This document shows, in pieces, positions 25,192 to 32,972 of a DNA stretch of 64,000 nucleotides. The notes beneath the pieces are model-generated. The model was given only the letters and a program-made list of their open reading frames with translations, had not been told where the DNA came from and did not search any database. Location of the stretch: positions 62,001 through 126,000 of the forward strand of contig DASWII010000061.1 in the NCBI GenBank assembly GCA_036397755.1, in the 5' to 3' direction. This DNA is from CAMYLY01 sp036397755. Lineage in GTDB: Bacteria; Gemmatimonadota; Gemmatimonadetes; Gemmatimonadales; GWC2-71-9. How positions within the stretch are numbered: the first letter of the stretch is position 1; every line of letters starts with the position of its first letter. Both the position numbers and the translations under genes were made by a program.

Positions 25192-26688
25192 TCAGCCGGC
25201 GGCGCCTGTGGCTTCCTCCTTCGTGAAGAACGGCTCCCATTTGCTCTGCGGCGACGGGGCCGTAAGGAGACTCACGAGCACCATCAGCCCCATCGAGAGT
25301 ATGACTCCGGGGATGACGATGTAGTCGCTGCTGGCGAAGTCGAACTCGGTGCCGCCGAGCGTCAGAGAGAAGTTCACACCCAGCATGGCGAGCACCCGAA
25401 TCCCCACGATCGACCCAAGACCGCCGGCGATGCACGCCACCCCGCCCTGGGGCGTGACCCGCTTCCACAGGAACGCCGCCAGCAGCGCCGGTGTGAGACT
25501 CGCTCCGACGAGCGAGTAGGCGTACAAAGCCATCGACAGCACGGTCTGGAACTGTGTCAGCATCACGAGCCCCAAGCCGCCGAACAACACCACAAAGAGA
25601 CGCTGGATCGTCATCTTCGCGTGGTCGCTCGCCTCGGGGTTGACGAACCGTTCGTAGAGATCGCGACTCACGTTGGTGGATGGCACCAGGAGGAACGTGT
25701 TGCCCGTCGACAAGACGATGGCCACCGCGGCTGCGAGGAGGACGGCTCCCCCGAACGTCGGCAGGGCGTTCTGCGCGATGAACAAGATCACCGTTTCCGA
25801 GGCGGCGCGGCCCACCACCGACGTTTGCTCCGCCAGGTCGGGATAGGCGGCCCGCCCCACAATGGCCAGCAACGCCAGCGCCGTCTCGATCACCACGATG
25901 CCCGCGACCATGCCGACGACCGCCTGTCGCGCGGCGCGCTCGTTCTTGGCGGAGAAGAACTTCTGGTACATCCCACTCTCGCCGAGGATGAGGAGGAACG
26001 TCGGCATGGCCACCCCCATCACCCACAAGATGTTGTGCTCCCCCATCGGGCGGGTGTGCGTGGCGGGGAGTCCCGCGAGGACCGTCTCCAGTCCACCCAG
26101 ATGTACGACCATGTACGGCAGCGCGAACAGCACGCCGAGGGTGATGATGACGCCGTTCACAATGTCGACCGAGACGATCGAGACCATGCCGGCGAGCGCC
26201 GTAAACAACACGATGACCGCGGCCGTGATATAGACGCCGAGCTCGGGGCTGATCCGCCCCTCCGTCACGATGCTCAGGATCCACCCTCCCCCGCGGAACT
26301 GGTAGGCGGCGATCGTGACGTACGCGAGAATGATCGCGACCGTTCCCAGCACCCGGGCCCACGCGTTGTAGCGCTGCTCGAGCAGATCGGGAACCGTGTA
26401 CTGCGCGATCCGGCGTACCCGCCCGGCCAGGAAATAGGCGACGATGAGTCCGATCCACCCACCGAAGGAAAACCACAGTTCCGCGATGCCCGATCGATAC
26501 GCGAGTCCCGCGCCGCCGAACAGCGAGCCCGACCCGATCCACGTGCACACGAGGGTGCCAACCAAGAGCGCAACCGGCACGGAGCGTCCCGCCACCATGA
26601 AATCCGCGTGGCTCTTCACGGTCCTCGCTCGCCAAAAGGCGACGCCGAGCAACACGACCGGATAGAGGAATACCACGAGCATTCTCAT
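25192..26688 (-). CDS. Sodium:solute symporter (SSS family)
   Basis: 498 residues with about thirteen hydrophobic segments. Typical SSS features: MVAGRSVPVALLVGTLVCTW, GAGLAYRSGIAELWFSFGGW, YTVPDLLEQRYN, and the C-terminal Na-site region AYSLVGASLTPALLAAFLWKR. Ends in a short soluble tail with FFTKEEATGA. It overlaps the oppF-like gene by four bases (ATGA), so it is the last member of a long operon whose other members include a peptide ABC importer. Substrate unknown; amino acid or organic acid uptake fits the setting. Confidence 0.9.
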   Translation of the reverse strand: MRMLVVFLYPVVLLGVAFWRARTVKSHADFMVAGRSVPVALLVGTLVCTWIGSGSLFGGAGLAYRSGIAELWFSFGGWIGLIVAYFLAGRVRRIAQYTVPDLLEQRYNAWARVLGTVAIILAYVTIAAYQFRGGGWILSIVTEGRISPELGVYITAAVIVLFTALAGMVSIVSVDIVNGVIITLGVLFALPYMVVHLGGLETVLAGLPATHTRPMGEHNILWVMGVAMPTFLLILGESGMYQKFFSAKNERAARQAVVGMVAGIVVIETALALLAIVGRAAYPDLAEQTSVVGRAASETVILFIAQNALPTFGGAVLLAAAVAIVLSTGNTFLLVPSTNVSRDLYERFVNPEASDHAKMTIQRLFVVLFGGLGLVMLTQFQTVLSMALYAYSLVGASLTPALLAAFLWKRVTPQGGVACIAGGLGSIVGIRVLAMLGVNFSLTLGGTEFDFASSDYIVIPGVILSMGLMVLVSLLTAPSPQSKWEPFFTKEEATGAAG

Positions 26689-27704
26689 GCGTCGTCTCCT
26701 GATGGGAGGTGGCGGGCCGGTGCGGACGATACCTCCGCGTAGTGACAGGCGGCTAGATGGTCACCGTCGACGGCCCGCAGCGCTGGTGGCTCGGTCGCGC
26801 ATTTCTGGTCCTTGGCCGGGTGGAGACAGCGCGGCTGGAACGGGCATCCGCCCTGCGGCGCCGCGCCGGATCGTGCTTCCCCGCGGATGGTGACCCGCGG
26901 TCGAGCGTGCGACGGGTCTGGGGTGGGAATCGCCGCCAAGAGTGCCTGCGTATATGGGTGCCGCGGTGATCCATAGAGCTGTGCGACCGCGCTGAGCTCG
27001 ACGATGCGTCCGAGGTACATCACGGCGACGCGATGCGCCACGTGGCGCACGACGGCGAGATCGTGCGCGACAAACAGGTAGGTCAGTCCATGCCGCTGCC
27101 GCAGTGCGGTGAGGAGGTGGAGGACCTGTGCTTGCACAGAAACGTCGAGTGCCGTGACGGGCTCGTCGAGCACCAGGAACTCGGGTCGCAGCGCGAGCGC
27201 GCGTGCGATGCCGACGCGCTGGCGCTGCCCGCCCGACAGCTCGTGCGGATACCGTGTGGCAACGGTTGCGTCGAGACCAACTTCCTCGAGGAGTTCAACC
27301 GCACGCGCCCGTGCTGCGCCGCCTCGCGCCAGGCCATGGACCTCGAGCGGCTCGCCCACCGCCGCGCCAACGCGCATGCGGGGATTGAGCGACGCGTACG
27401 GATCCTGAAACACGATTTGCATCCGCCGCCGGAACGTGCGGAGGTCGGCACGGCGAAGCCGGCCGATGGGCGTGCCGTCGAAGGTGATGTGTCCGCTGGT
27501 GGGCTCGATCAGGCGGAGCAGCAGTCGCCCGACGGTGGTCTTCCCACTCCCACTCTCCCCCACCAGTCCGAGGGTCTCCTCTCGGCCGATGTGCAGGTCC
27601 ACCGCGTCCGCGGCGCGGACACGACGCCCGCGTCCCCACCAGCCTTGCTCCAGGAAGTCTTTGGTGAGCTGCTCGGTGACGACGAGCGGCGTCGGCGCCG
27701 TCAT
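26685..27704 (-). CDS. Peptide/nickel ABC transporter ATP-binding protein (OppF/DppF type)
   Basis: 339 residues from ATG 27704 in a 4-base overlap with the preceding ATPase gene. Walker A GESGSGKTTVGRLLL, Q-loop VFQDPYASLNPRM, signature LSGGQRQRVGIARAL, Walker B LVLDEPVTALD and H-loop VAHDLAVV are all present. The C-terminal oligopeptide-transporter domain (HPYTQALLAAIP, then CPFQPRC and cysteine-rich segment) is typical of OppD/F and DppD/F, where it may bind iron-sulfur. Partner of the next gene upstream. Confidence 0.95.
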   Translation of the reverse strand: MTAPTPLVVTEQLTKDFLEQGWWGRGRRVRAADAVDLHIGREETLGLVGESGSGKTTVGRLLLRLIEPTSGHITFDGTPIGRLRRADLRTFRRRMQIVFQDPYASLNPRMRVGAAVGEPLEVHGLARGGAARARAVELLEEVGLDATVATRYPHELSGGQRQRVGIARALALRPEFLVLDEPVTALDVSVQAQVLHLLTALRQRHGLTYLFVAHDLAVVRHVAHRVAVMYLGRIVELSAVAQLYGSPRHPYTQALLAAIPTPDPSHARPRVTIRGEARSGAAPQGGCPFQPRCLHPAKDQKCATEPPALRAVDGDHLAACHYAEVSSAPARHLPSGDDA

Positions 27705-28681
27705 GGGGTCGACTCTCCGTCGGCATGCAGCCAGCAGCGCGCTGTGTGACGGGATGCCAGCTCCACAAGCGGGGGTGCCGTGGTGCAGGCGGTCATGGCC
27801 TGCGCACAACGCGGATGAAAGCGACAGCCCGACGGCCAACGCGTGGCCGGCGGCACCTGTCCCGGGATTGGGCGGGGCAGCGCGTCCGGCTGGTCGATCC
27901 GCGGCACCGCCGCAAGGAGCGCCTCGGTGTAGGGGTGGCGCGGAGCCGCGAACAGTTCCGGCGTCGGCGCGACCTCGACGATCTCCCCCCCGTACATGAC
28001 GGCGACGCGGTCGGTCACGCCGGCGACAACGCCGAGATCGTGCGTGATCAGGAGCATTGCCATCCCCAACCGCTCGCGGAGGTTCACGAGGAGCTCGAGC
28101 ACCTGTGCCTGGATCGTGACATCCAAGGCCGTCGTCGGCTCATCGGCGATCAAGAGCGCCGGTTCGCACGCGATCGCGGTCGCAATCATCACGCGTTGCT
28201 GCATCCCGCCGCTGAGTTCGTGTGGATACGCCCGCGCGACACGTGCCGCGTCGGCGAGCCCGACGGTCTCCAGCAGTTCCTCGGCCCGCCTCCACGCCTG
28301 GGCACGAGACATGTCGCGATGGGTCATCAGGACTTCGGCTACCTGCAGTCCGATGCGCAATACGGGATTGAGGCTGGCACCGGGATCCTGGAAGACCATC
28401 GCGATCTCTGCGCCGCGGACGCGGCGCAGCTCTTCGAACGGCAGCCGCAGAAGATCCCGCTCCCGGAACAGCACTCGACTGGCCGGTGCGACGGTCGCAC
28501 CGCCTCCCAGCAGGCCAAGCACCGCGAGCGCCGTGACCGTCTTGCCACATCCGGACTCACCCACGAGTCCGACCGTCTCCCCGTCGTCGATGTGCAACGT
28601 GAGTCCGTCGACCGCCCGAGCGGGACCTTCTGGCGTGGCGAAGGACACACTCAGATCTTCCACCGCCAGCAACGCGGTCAT
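27701..28681 (-). CDS. Peptide ABC transporter ATP-binding protein (OppD/DppD type)
   Basis: 326 residues. Walker A GESGCGKTVTALAVL, Q-loop VFQDPGASLNPVLRI, signature LSGGMQQRVMIATAI, Walker B LIADEPTTALDVTIQ, H-loop ITHDLGVVAGV, and a C-terminal HPYTEALLAAVPRID plus GCRFHPRCAQA cysteine region. It overlaps its neighbours by four bases on both sides. Forms the ATPase heterodimer with the OppF-like protein. Confidence 0.95.
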   Translation of the reverse strand: MTALLAVEDLSVSFATPEGPARAVDGLTLHIDDGETVGLVGESGCGKTVTALAVLGLLGGGATVAPASRVLFRERDLLRLPFEELRRVRGAEIAMVFQDPGASLNPVLRIGLQVAEVLMTHRDMSRAQAWRRAEELLETVGLADAARVARAYPHELSGGMQQRVMIATAIACEPALLIADEPTTALDVTIQAQVLELLVNLRERLGMAMLLITHDLGVVAGVTDRVAVMYGGEIVEVAPTPELFAAPRHPYTEALLAAVPRIDQPDALPRPIPGQVPPATRWPSGCRFHPRCAQAMTACTTAPPLVELASRHTARCWLHADGESTP

Positions 28682-29511
28682 GAGCGCTTCGGGTCCATGG
28701 CGGTGCGTAGCCCGTCACCGAGCAGGCTGAACGCGACGACGGTGAGCACGACGGCCAACCCTGGGAACGCCGCGGTCCACGGGGCCGTGACCATCAGCTC
28801 CTGGCTTTCGGCGATCATCATGCCCCAGGACGGAACGGGCCGTCGGACACCCACCCCCAGGAAGGACAGCCCCGCTTCGATGAGCACGATCTGGCCGACA
28901 CCGAGGGTCGCGGCGACGGTGATGGGCTCCATCACGTTGGGCAAGACGTGCCGCGCGAGCAATGCCCGCGTGCTCAGCCCGAGTGCCCTGGCCGCGAGCA
29001 CGTAGTCGCGAGTTCGCAGGCTCAGCACCTCGGCCCGGACGAGTCGACTGGTGTCAAACCAGCTGGTGAGGCCAAGGATGGCGATCAGTACCGCCACGTT
29101 CACGGAGCCCCAGAGACCGACGATGACGAGCAGCAATAGCAAGCGCGGTACCGCCAGCGCTGCATCGACGCACCGCATGAGCACGACGTCCAGCAGGCCC
29201 CCGCTCATCCCAGCCACCAACCCGACCGTCGTTCCCACCACGAGCGAAACCGCGACGGCCAGGACCGCGATGGTGAGCGAGATTCTCCCACCGTACAGGA
29301 TGCGGCTGAGGACGTCGCGGCTCAATTCGTCGGTGCCGAACGGGTGTGCGAGTGAGGGAGCAAGGAGCCTGGCGCCCTCGAGATCGAGCTGGGCAATGGG
29401 GTCGTGCGCGGTGATCAGGGGAGCGGCGACCGACGCCAACAGGAGCACGAGCACCAGCACGGCGCCTACCCGACCCTCGCCGTGACGCAACGCCATGGAC
29501 CACCGTTTCAT
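28678..29511 (-). CDS. Peptide ABC transporter permease (OppC/DppC type)
   Basis: 277 residues, about six membrane helices. N-terminal helix VLVLVLLLASVAAPLITAHD, then HPFGTDELSRDVLSRILYGG, the usual DppC lead-in, and the EAA loop with ARALGLSTRALLARHVLPN. Four-base overlaps with both adjacent genes. Inner-membrane subunit. Confidence 0.94.
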   Translation of the reverse strand: MKRWSMALRHGEGRVGAVLVLVLLLASVAAPLITAHDPIAQLDLEGARLLAPSLAHPFGTDELSRDVLSRILYGGRISLTIAVLAVAVSLVVGTTVGLVAGMSGGLLDVVLMRCVDAALAVPRLLLLLVIVGLWGSVNVAVLIAILGLTSWFDTSRLVRAEVLSLRTRDYVLAARALGLSTRALLARHVLPNVMEPITVAATLGVGQIVLIEAGLSFLGVGVRRPVPSWGMMIAESQELMVTAPWTAAFPGLAVVLTVVAFSLLGDGLRTAMDPKRS

Positions 29512-30488
29512 CGGGCTGCCGCTGTGCGCGTGCGCGGGTCGATAGCGCGGTACAGGAGGTCGGCGAGCAGATTGCCCGTCACCACCATGGCGGCTCCGAC
29601 GATGGCGATGCCCGTCACCACGTCATAGTCGCGTGCCGCGATCGAGGAGACGGCCAAGCGTCCCATCCCAGGCCATCCGAACACCGTTTCGACCAGCACC
29701 GCCCCCGACACCAGCGAGGGAAACGCCAGTCCGAACAGCGTGATCGCCGACAGCAACGCGTTCCGGAGCGCGTGGCGCACGATCACGGTACGTTCCGCCA
29801 GTCCCTTCGCGCGCGCGGCTCGCACAAACTCCGCGACCATTGCCGAGAACATCGCGGCCCGCTGATAGCGAGCGACCGCCGCCGCCCCCACCAGACCCAA
29901 CGCGAAGGCGGGCAACGGGACGTGGATGGCGCGGTCCCATAGCTTCGCGAGGGGCGGCAAATACGGGTAGCTGACCGGATCGATCGCACCCGACACCGGA
30001 AACCACCCCAGCGTTTCGGCGAGCACGAGCTGCAGCATCAGGGCGAGCCAGAACACCGGTGTGGCATAAACCGCCAGCGTGGCAAGCGACAGGGCACGAT
30101 CGCTCGGCGAGCCGGCAACCGTCCCCTGGTACACGCCGACGACGATGCCCGTCCCGAATGCCAGCACGAGCGCGACCGCGGCGAGCAGCAGTGTTTGCGG
30201 AATGCGCGCCGCGATCGTCGCGGCTGCCGGCCGGTGCTCGGCGTGCGAGTACCCGAATCGCCCCCGTGCGACGTTCGCGACGTATCGCAGATACTGCACG
30301 GGGAGTGGCTTGTCGAGTCCGAAGTTCCGGCGGAGTTGCTCGCGGACCGCTGGAGGGACCCGCGGCGCTTCGGCGAGTCGCGATGTCGGGTCCCCCGGGG
30401 CCAGGTGCAGCAGTACGAACGTCAATGTCGCGACGATCCCGATGATCACGATGGCCTGACCGACGCGTGCAGCCAGCAGGCGAGCCAC
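29508..30488 (-). CDS. Peptide ABC transporter permease (OppB/DppB type)
   Basis: 326 residues from GTG 30488, one base after the stop of the binding-protein gene; longer versions would run deep into that gene. N-terminal helix AIVIIGIVATLTFVLLHLAPG, then the conserved QLRRNFGLDKPLPVQYLRYV, and the EAA loop ARAKGLAERTVIVRHALRN. Six membrane helices. Works with OppC as the translocation path. Confidence 0.93.
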   Translation of the reverse strand: MARLLAARVGQAIVIIGIVATLTFVLLHLAPGDPTSRLAEAPRVPPAVREQLRRNFGLDKPLPVQYLRYVANVARGRFGYSHAEHRPAAATIAARIPQTLLLAAVALVLAFGTGIVVGVYQGTVAGSPSDRALSLATLAVYATPVFWLALMLQLVLAETLGWFPVSGAIDPVSYPYLPPLAKLWDRAIHVPLPAFALGLVGAAAVARYQRAAMFSAMVAEFVRAARAKGLAERTVIVRHALRNALLSAITLFGLAFPSLVSGAVLVETVFGWPGMGRLAVSSIAARDYDVVTGIAIVGAAMVVTGNLLADLLYRAIDPRTRTAAAR

Positions 30489-30489
30489 G

Positions 30490-32169
30490 TTATTGATTCC
30501 CGAGCCCGTCCCGGGGGAGTGCCTGCTCCGGATCCACTGTCCACTGCCACATCGTCGCTGACCATTGGTCCGGCCGGAGGCTGACATGGCTGAGGCGACG
30601 GTGGAGCGCGGCCTGGGCGCGCGGCACGAACATCCACACGGCCGGGGCGTCTTCGTTCAGCAGCACCAGGGCCTGTCGCCACAATTGGGTGGCAAGAGCC
30701 CCGTCGCGTACAGTGGATGCGGAGTCCATCAGCGCATCCACGATCGCGTTGGCATAGCGTCCGTAGTTGAGTCCGCCAATGGCCCGGCTCGACCATGTGT
30801 CGATCAGCGACGCCGCGCTTGGATCCTGGAACAACGCACCGAAATACGCGTCGAACCGTCCGCCCTCGGCGCGCGCCATCATCGTGCTGAATTCGACTTG
30901 GGTGAGCCGCAGGTCGACCCCCACCTCACGCCACTGGGCCTGGACGATCTGGGATGCGCGAACCCGCGAGCTGCTCGATCCGGGTACCAAGAGTTCGAGG
31001 CGGAGCGGAAGCCCGTCGCGGTCGCGGATTCCATCCGCGTCGCTGTCCACCCATCCCTTGGCCTCCAGCGACGCGCGGGCCGCTTGTGGATCGTATTCCA
31101 GCTGCGGGAGCGCGGCGTCCCACAGTCCAAGGGCGCGGGTGACCGGTCCAACCGGAACTTCACCGCCGTCGCCCAGCACTGCCCGGACGATCGCCGCACG
31201 GTCCGTTGCCTGGGTGAGTGCCTGCCGCACCTCGCGGCTGGCGAGCAGCGGGTGCCGACGACTCCTGTCGCGGGGATTCGCCATGTTAAAGCCCAAATAC
31301 GCGTACACGGGAACGGCATAGGATTCGACGCGCGCGTGCGTGGTTTGGGCGACGCGCTCCGCGTCTTCGGGGCGCGGGAGCACGTTGAGCACGTCGGCAT
31401 TGCCAGCCAGGATCTCGCTGAGGGCCGCCGGTCCGTCGGCGGTGAACCGCCACACGATGCGCCGTACGCCGGGTCTTCCCAAGTGGTAGGACTGGTTGCC
31501 GTCAAGCTCGACGAACTGCGCAGCTTCCCACCGGGCGAAGCTGAATGGTCCACTGCCCACCGGCGCTCGCCCAAAGGCATGACTCGCCAACTCCGCTCGA
31601 GGCACGGAGTCCAGCAGGTGGCTGGGCAGAATCCACATGTGGTACACCGCGTCGAAGAACTGCTCGGGGTACGGCTGGACGAACCGGAACGTCACCGTCC
31701 CGTCGCTGTCCGCGGAGACCGAGGAGATGTTGGCGAGCCGAGGCGCGGCGACGGCGGCAACGGCGGGATCCGTATATACCGCGAACGTGAAGGCGACGTC
31801 ACGCGCCGTCACGGGCGCGCTATCGTGCCACCGCGCACCGGCATCGAGGGTGAATCGAATCGTGCGGTTGTCCGGAAACTCCCACGCCGTGGCAAGCTTC
31901 GGCACGAACCCCTCATCGCCCAACGCGTTCATGCTGGGTCCGACATCCGCGAGCTTCTCGAAAATGAGATCGTTCAGTGATGTGGCGACGTCGGATTGCA
32001 CCACCGGCGGAAGCAGGGCGTCCGCCTCGGCGGCGGAGACCACGACGATCGTGCCGCACCAATCCGCGCATTCGCTCGCTGGTGCGCAGCCGACGAGCAC
32101 GGCCAGGGCGGCGACGCCCAACCCCAACCGCAGCCGGGGGGTACGGCGCGCGACGGTTAGCGGCGCCAC
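30490..32169 (-). CDS. Peptide ABC transporter substrate-binding lipoprotein
   Basis: 559 residues from GTG 32169. This start gives the lipoprotein signal LRLGLGVAALAVLVGCAPAS with lipobox LVGC, and makes the gene overlap the upstream acyltransferase gene by 13 bases. Family SBP_bac_5: TAWEFPDNRTIRFTLDAGARWHD, VTARDVAFTFAVY, PVGSGPFSFARW, REVRQALTQATDRAAIV, and LPLRLELLVPG. It captures oligopeptides or similar ligands for the permease and ATPases encoded downstream. Confidence 0.93.
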   Translation of the reverse strand: MAPLTVARRTPRLRLGLGVAALAVLVGCAPASECADWCGTIVVVSAAEADALLPPVVQSDVATSLNDLIFEKLADVGPSMNALGDEGFVPKLATAWEFPDNRTIRFTLDAGARWHDSAPVTARDVAFTFAVYTDPAVAAVAAPRLANISSVSADSDGTVTFRFVQPYPEQFFDAVYHMWILPSHLLDSVPRAELASHAFGRAPVGSGPFSFARWEAAQFVELDGNQSYHLGRPGVRRIVWRFTADGPAALSEILAGNADVLNVLPRPEDAERVAQTTHARVESYAVPVYAYLGFNMANPRDRSRRHPLLASREVRQALTQATDRAAIVRAVLGDGGEVPVGPVTRALGLWDAALPQLEYDPQAARASLEAKGWVDSDADGIRDRDGLPLRLELLVPGSSSSRVRASQIVQAQWREVGVDLRLTQVEFSTMMARAEGGRFDAYFGALFQDPSAASLIDTWSSRAIGGLNYGRYANAIVDALMDSASTVRDGALATQLWRQALVLLNEDAPAVWMFVPRAQAALHRRLSHVSLRPDQWSATMWQWTVDPEQALPRDGLGNQ

Positions 32170-32972
32170 GTCCAGCCGGGGTTGCGATAGGCATCGACGT
32201 CGATCGATGCTGGTGTGTGCGGTGTTTCCGTCCACGGTCCCTCCCAAGACCTGCGCGCCGTGGCGGCCACCGCTGCGGCGACTTCCCGAAAGGGCACCGG
32301 CCGGCCTAGCACCTCGCGCAGCGACGTCGCCGGTACAGCGGGACCCCGTGTGCGCTCCACTCGGACGACCATATCCTGCTGGTTGTCGAGGAGAATGGAT
32401 CCGTGCTGGAGAAAGCCGCGCGGCTCTCGATACTGCGCGCTTCCCACGAGCTTGCGACCTTGGAAGACGATCTCTCCGCCAACAGGCGTTGCGAAGCACG
32501 CGCCCGCCGCCGGCCGGACTGGCGACCGGCGCGGCGCCACCGCAACCGAGGCACCGAGTGATCTAAGAGCCGCTGCGAGCATGTGGTGAATCGTAATGTA
32601 GGCCTGTTGCAGTGACCCGAACACATCTGCGGGTGCCGCCACCGCGTAGGTGACCTCCGCGTGGTGCCACACCGCGCGTCCACCGGTCGGCCGGCGCACG
32701 ACCTGGATGCCGGCCGCTTCCACCCGCGTTCGATCGTAGCGCCGGAGCGCGGGTTCGTGACGTCCGAACGAGAGACAGGGCGGGTCCCAGCGGTAGAGTC
32801 TGAGGAATCCGTGTCCCGATCGAACCGCTCGGAGCAGCGCCGTATCGACGGCCATGTTCTCCGCCCCGCCCCGCCCACGGTCGTCCACGATCAGCCGCCA
32901 GTGGCACAACGGCGGCGCCCCGGTGGGGTCGCCGCCGTGGTCGCGGATACCGGCGGACGTGGCGTCGATCAC
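32157..32972 (-). CDS. LplA/LipM-family lipoyl-protein acyltransferase
   Basis: 271 residues from GTG 32972, in a 4-base GTGA overlap with gcvP. BPL/LplA/LipB fold: MAVDTALLRAVRSGHGFLRL, SFGRHEP, VVRRPTGGRAVWHHAEVTYA, and GRKLVGSAQYREPRGFLQHG. A cysteine in GACFATP sits where LipM octanoyltransferases have their catalytic Cys, and the lysine in GRKLVGSAQ is the second member of that pair. I therefore favour an octanoyl or lipoyl transferase (LipM-like) over an ATP-dependent ligase. Placed directly after gcvP, it may modify GcvH. The window also has a LipB, so there are two acyl-transfer enzymes. Confidence 0.82.
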   Translation of the reverse strand: MIDATSAGIRDHGGDPTGAPPLCHWRLIVDDRGRGGAENMAVDTALLRAVRSGHGFLRLYRWDPPCLSFGRHEPALRRYDRTRVEAAGIQVVRRPTGGRAVWHHAEVTYAVAAPADVFGSLQQAYITIHHMLAAALRSLGASVAVAPRRSPVRPAAGACFATPVGGEIVFQGRKLVGSAQYREPRGFLQHGSILLDNQQDMVVRVERTRGPAVPATSLREVLGRPVPFREVAAAVAATARRSWEGPWTETPHTPASIDVDAYRNPGWTWRR

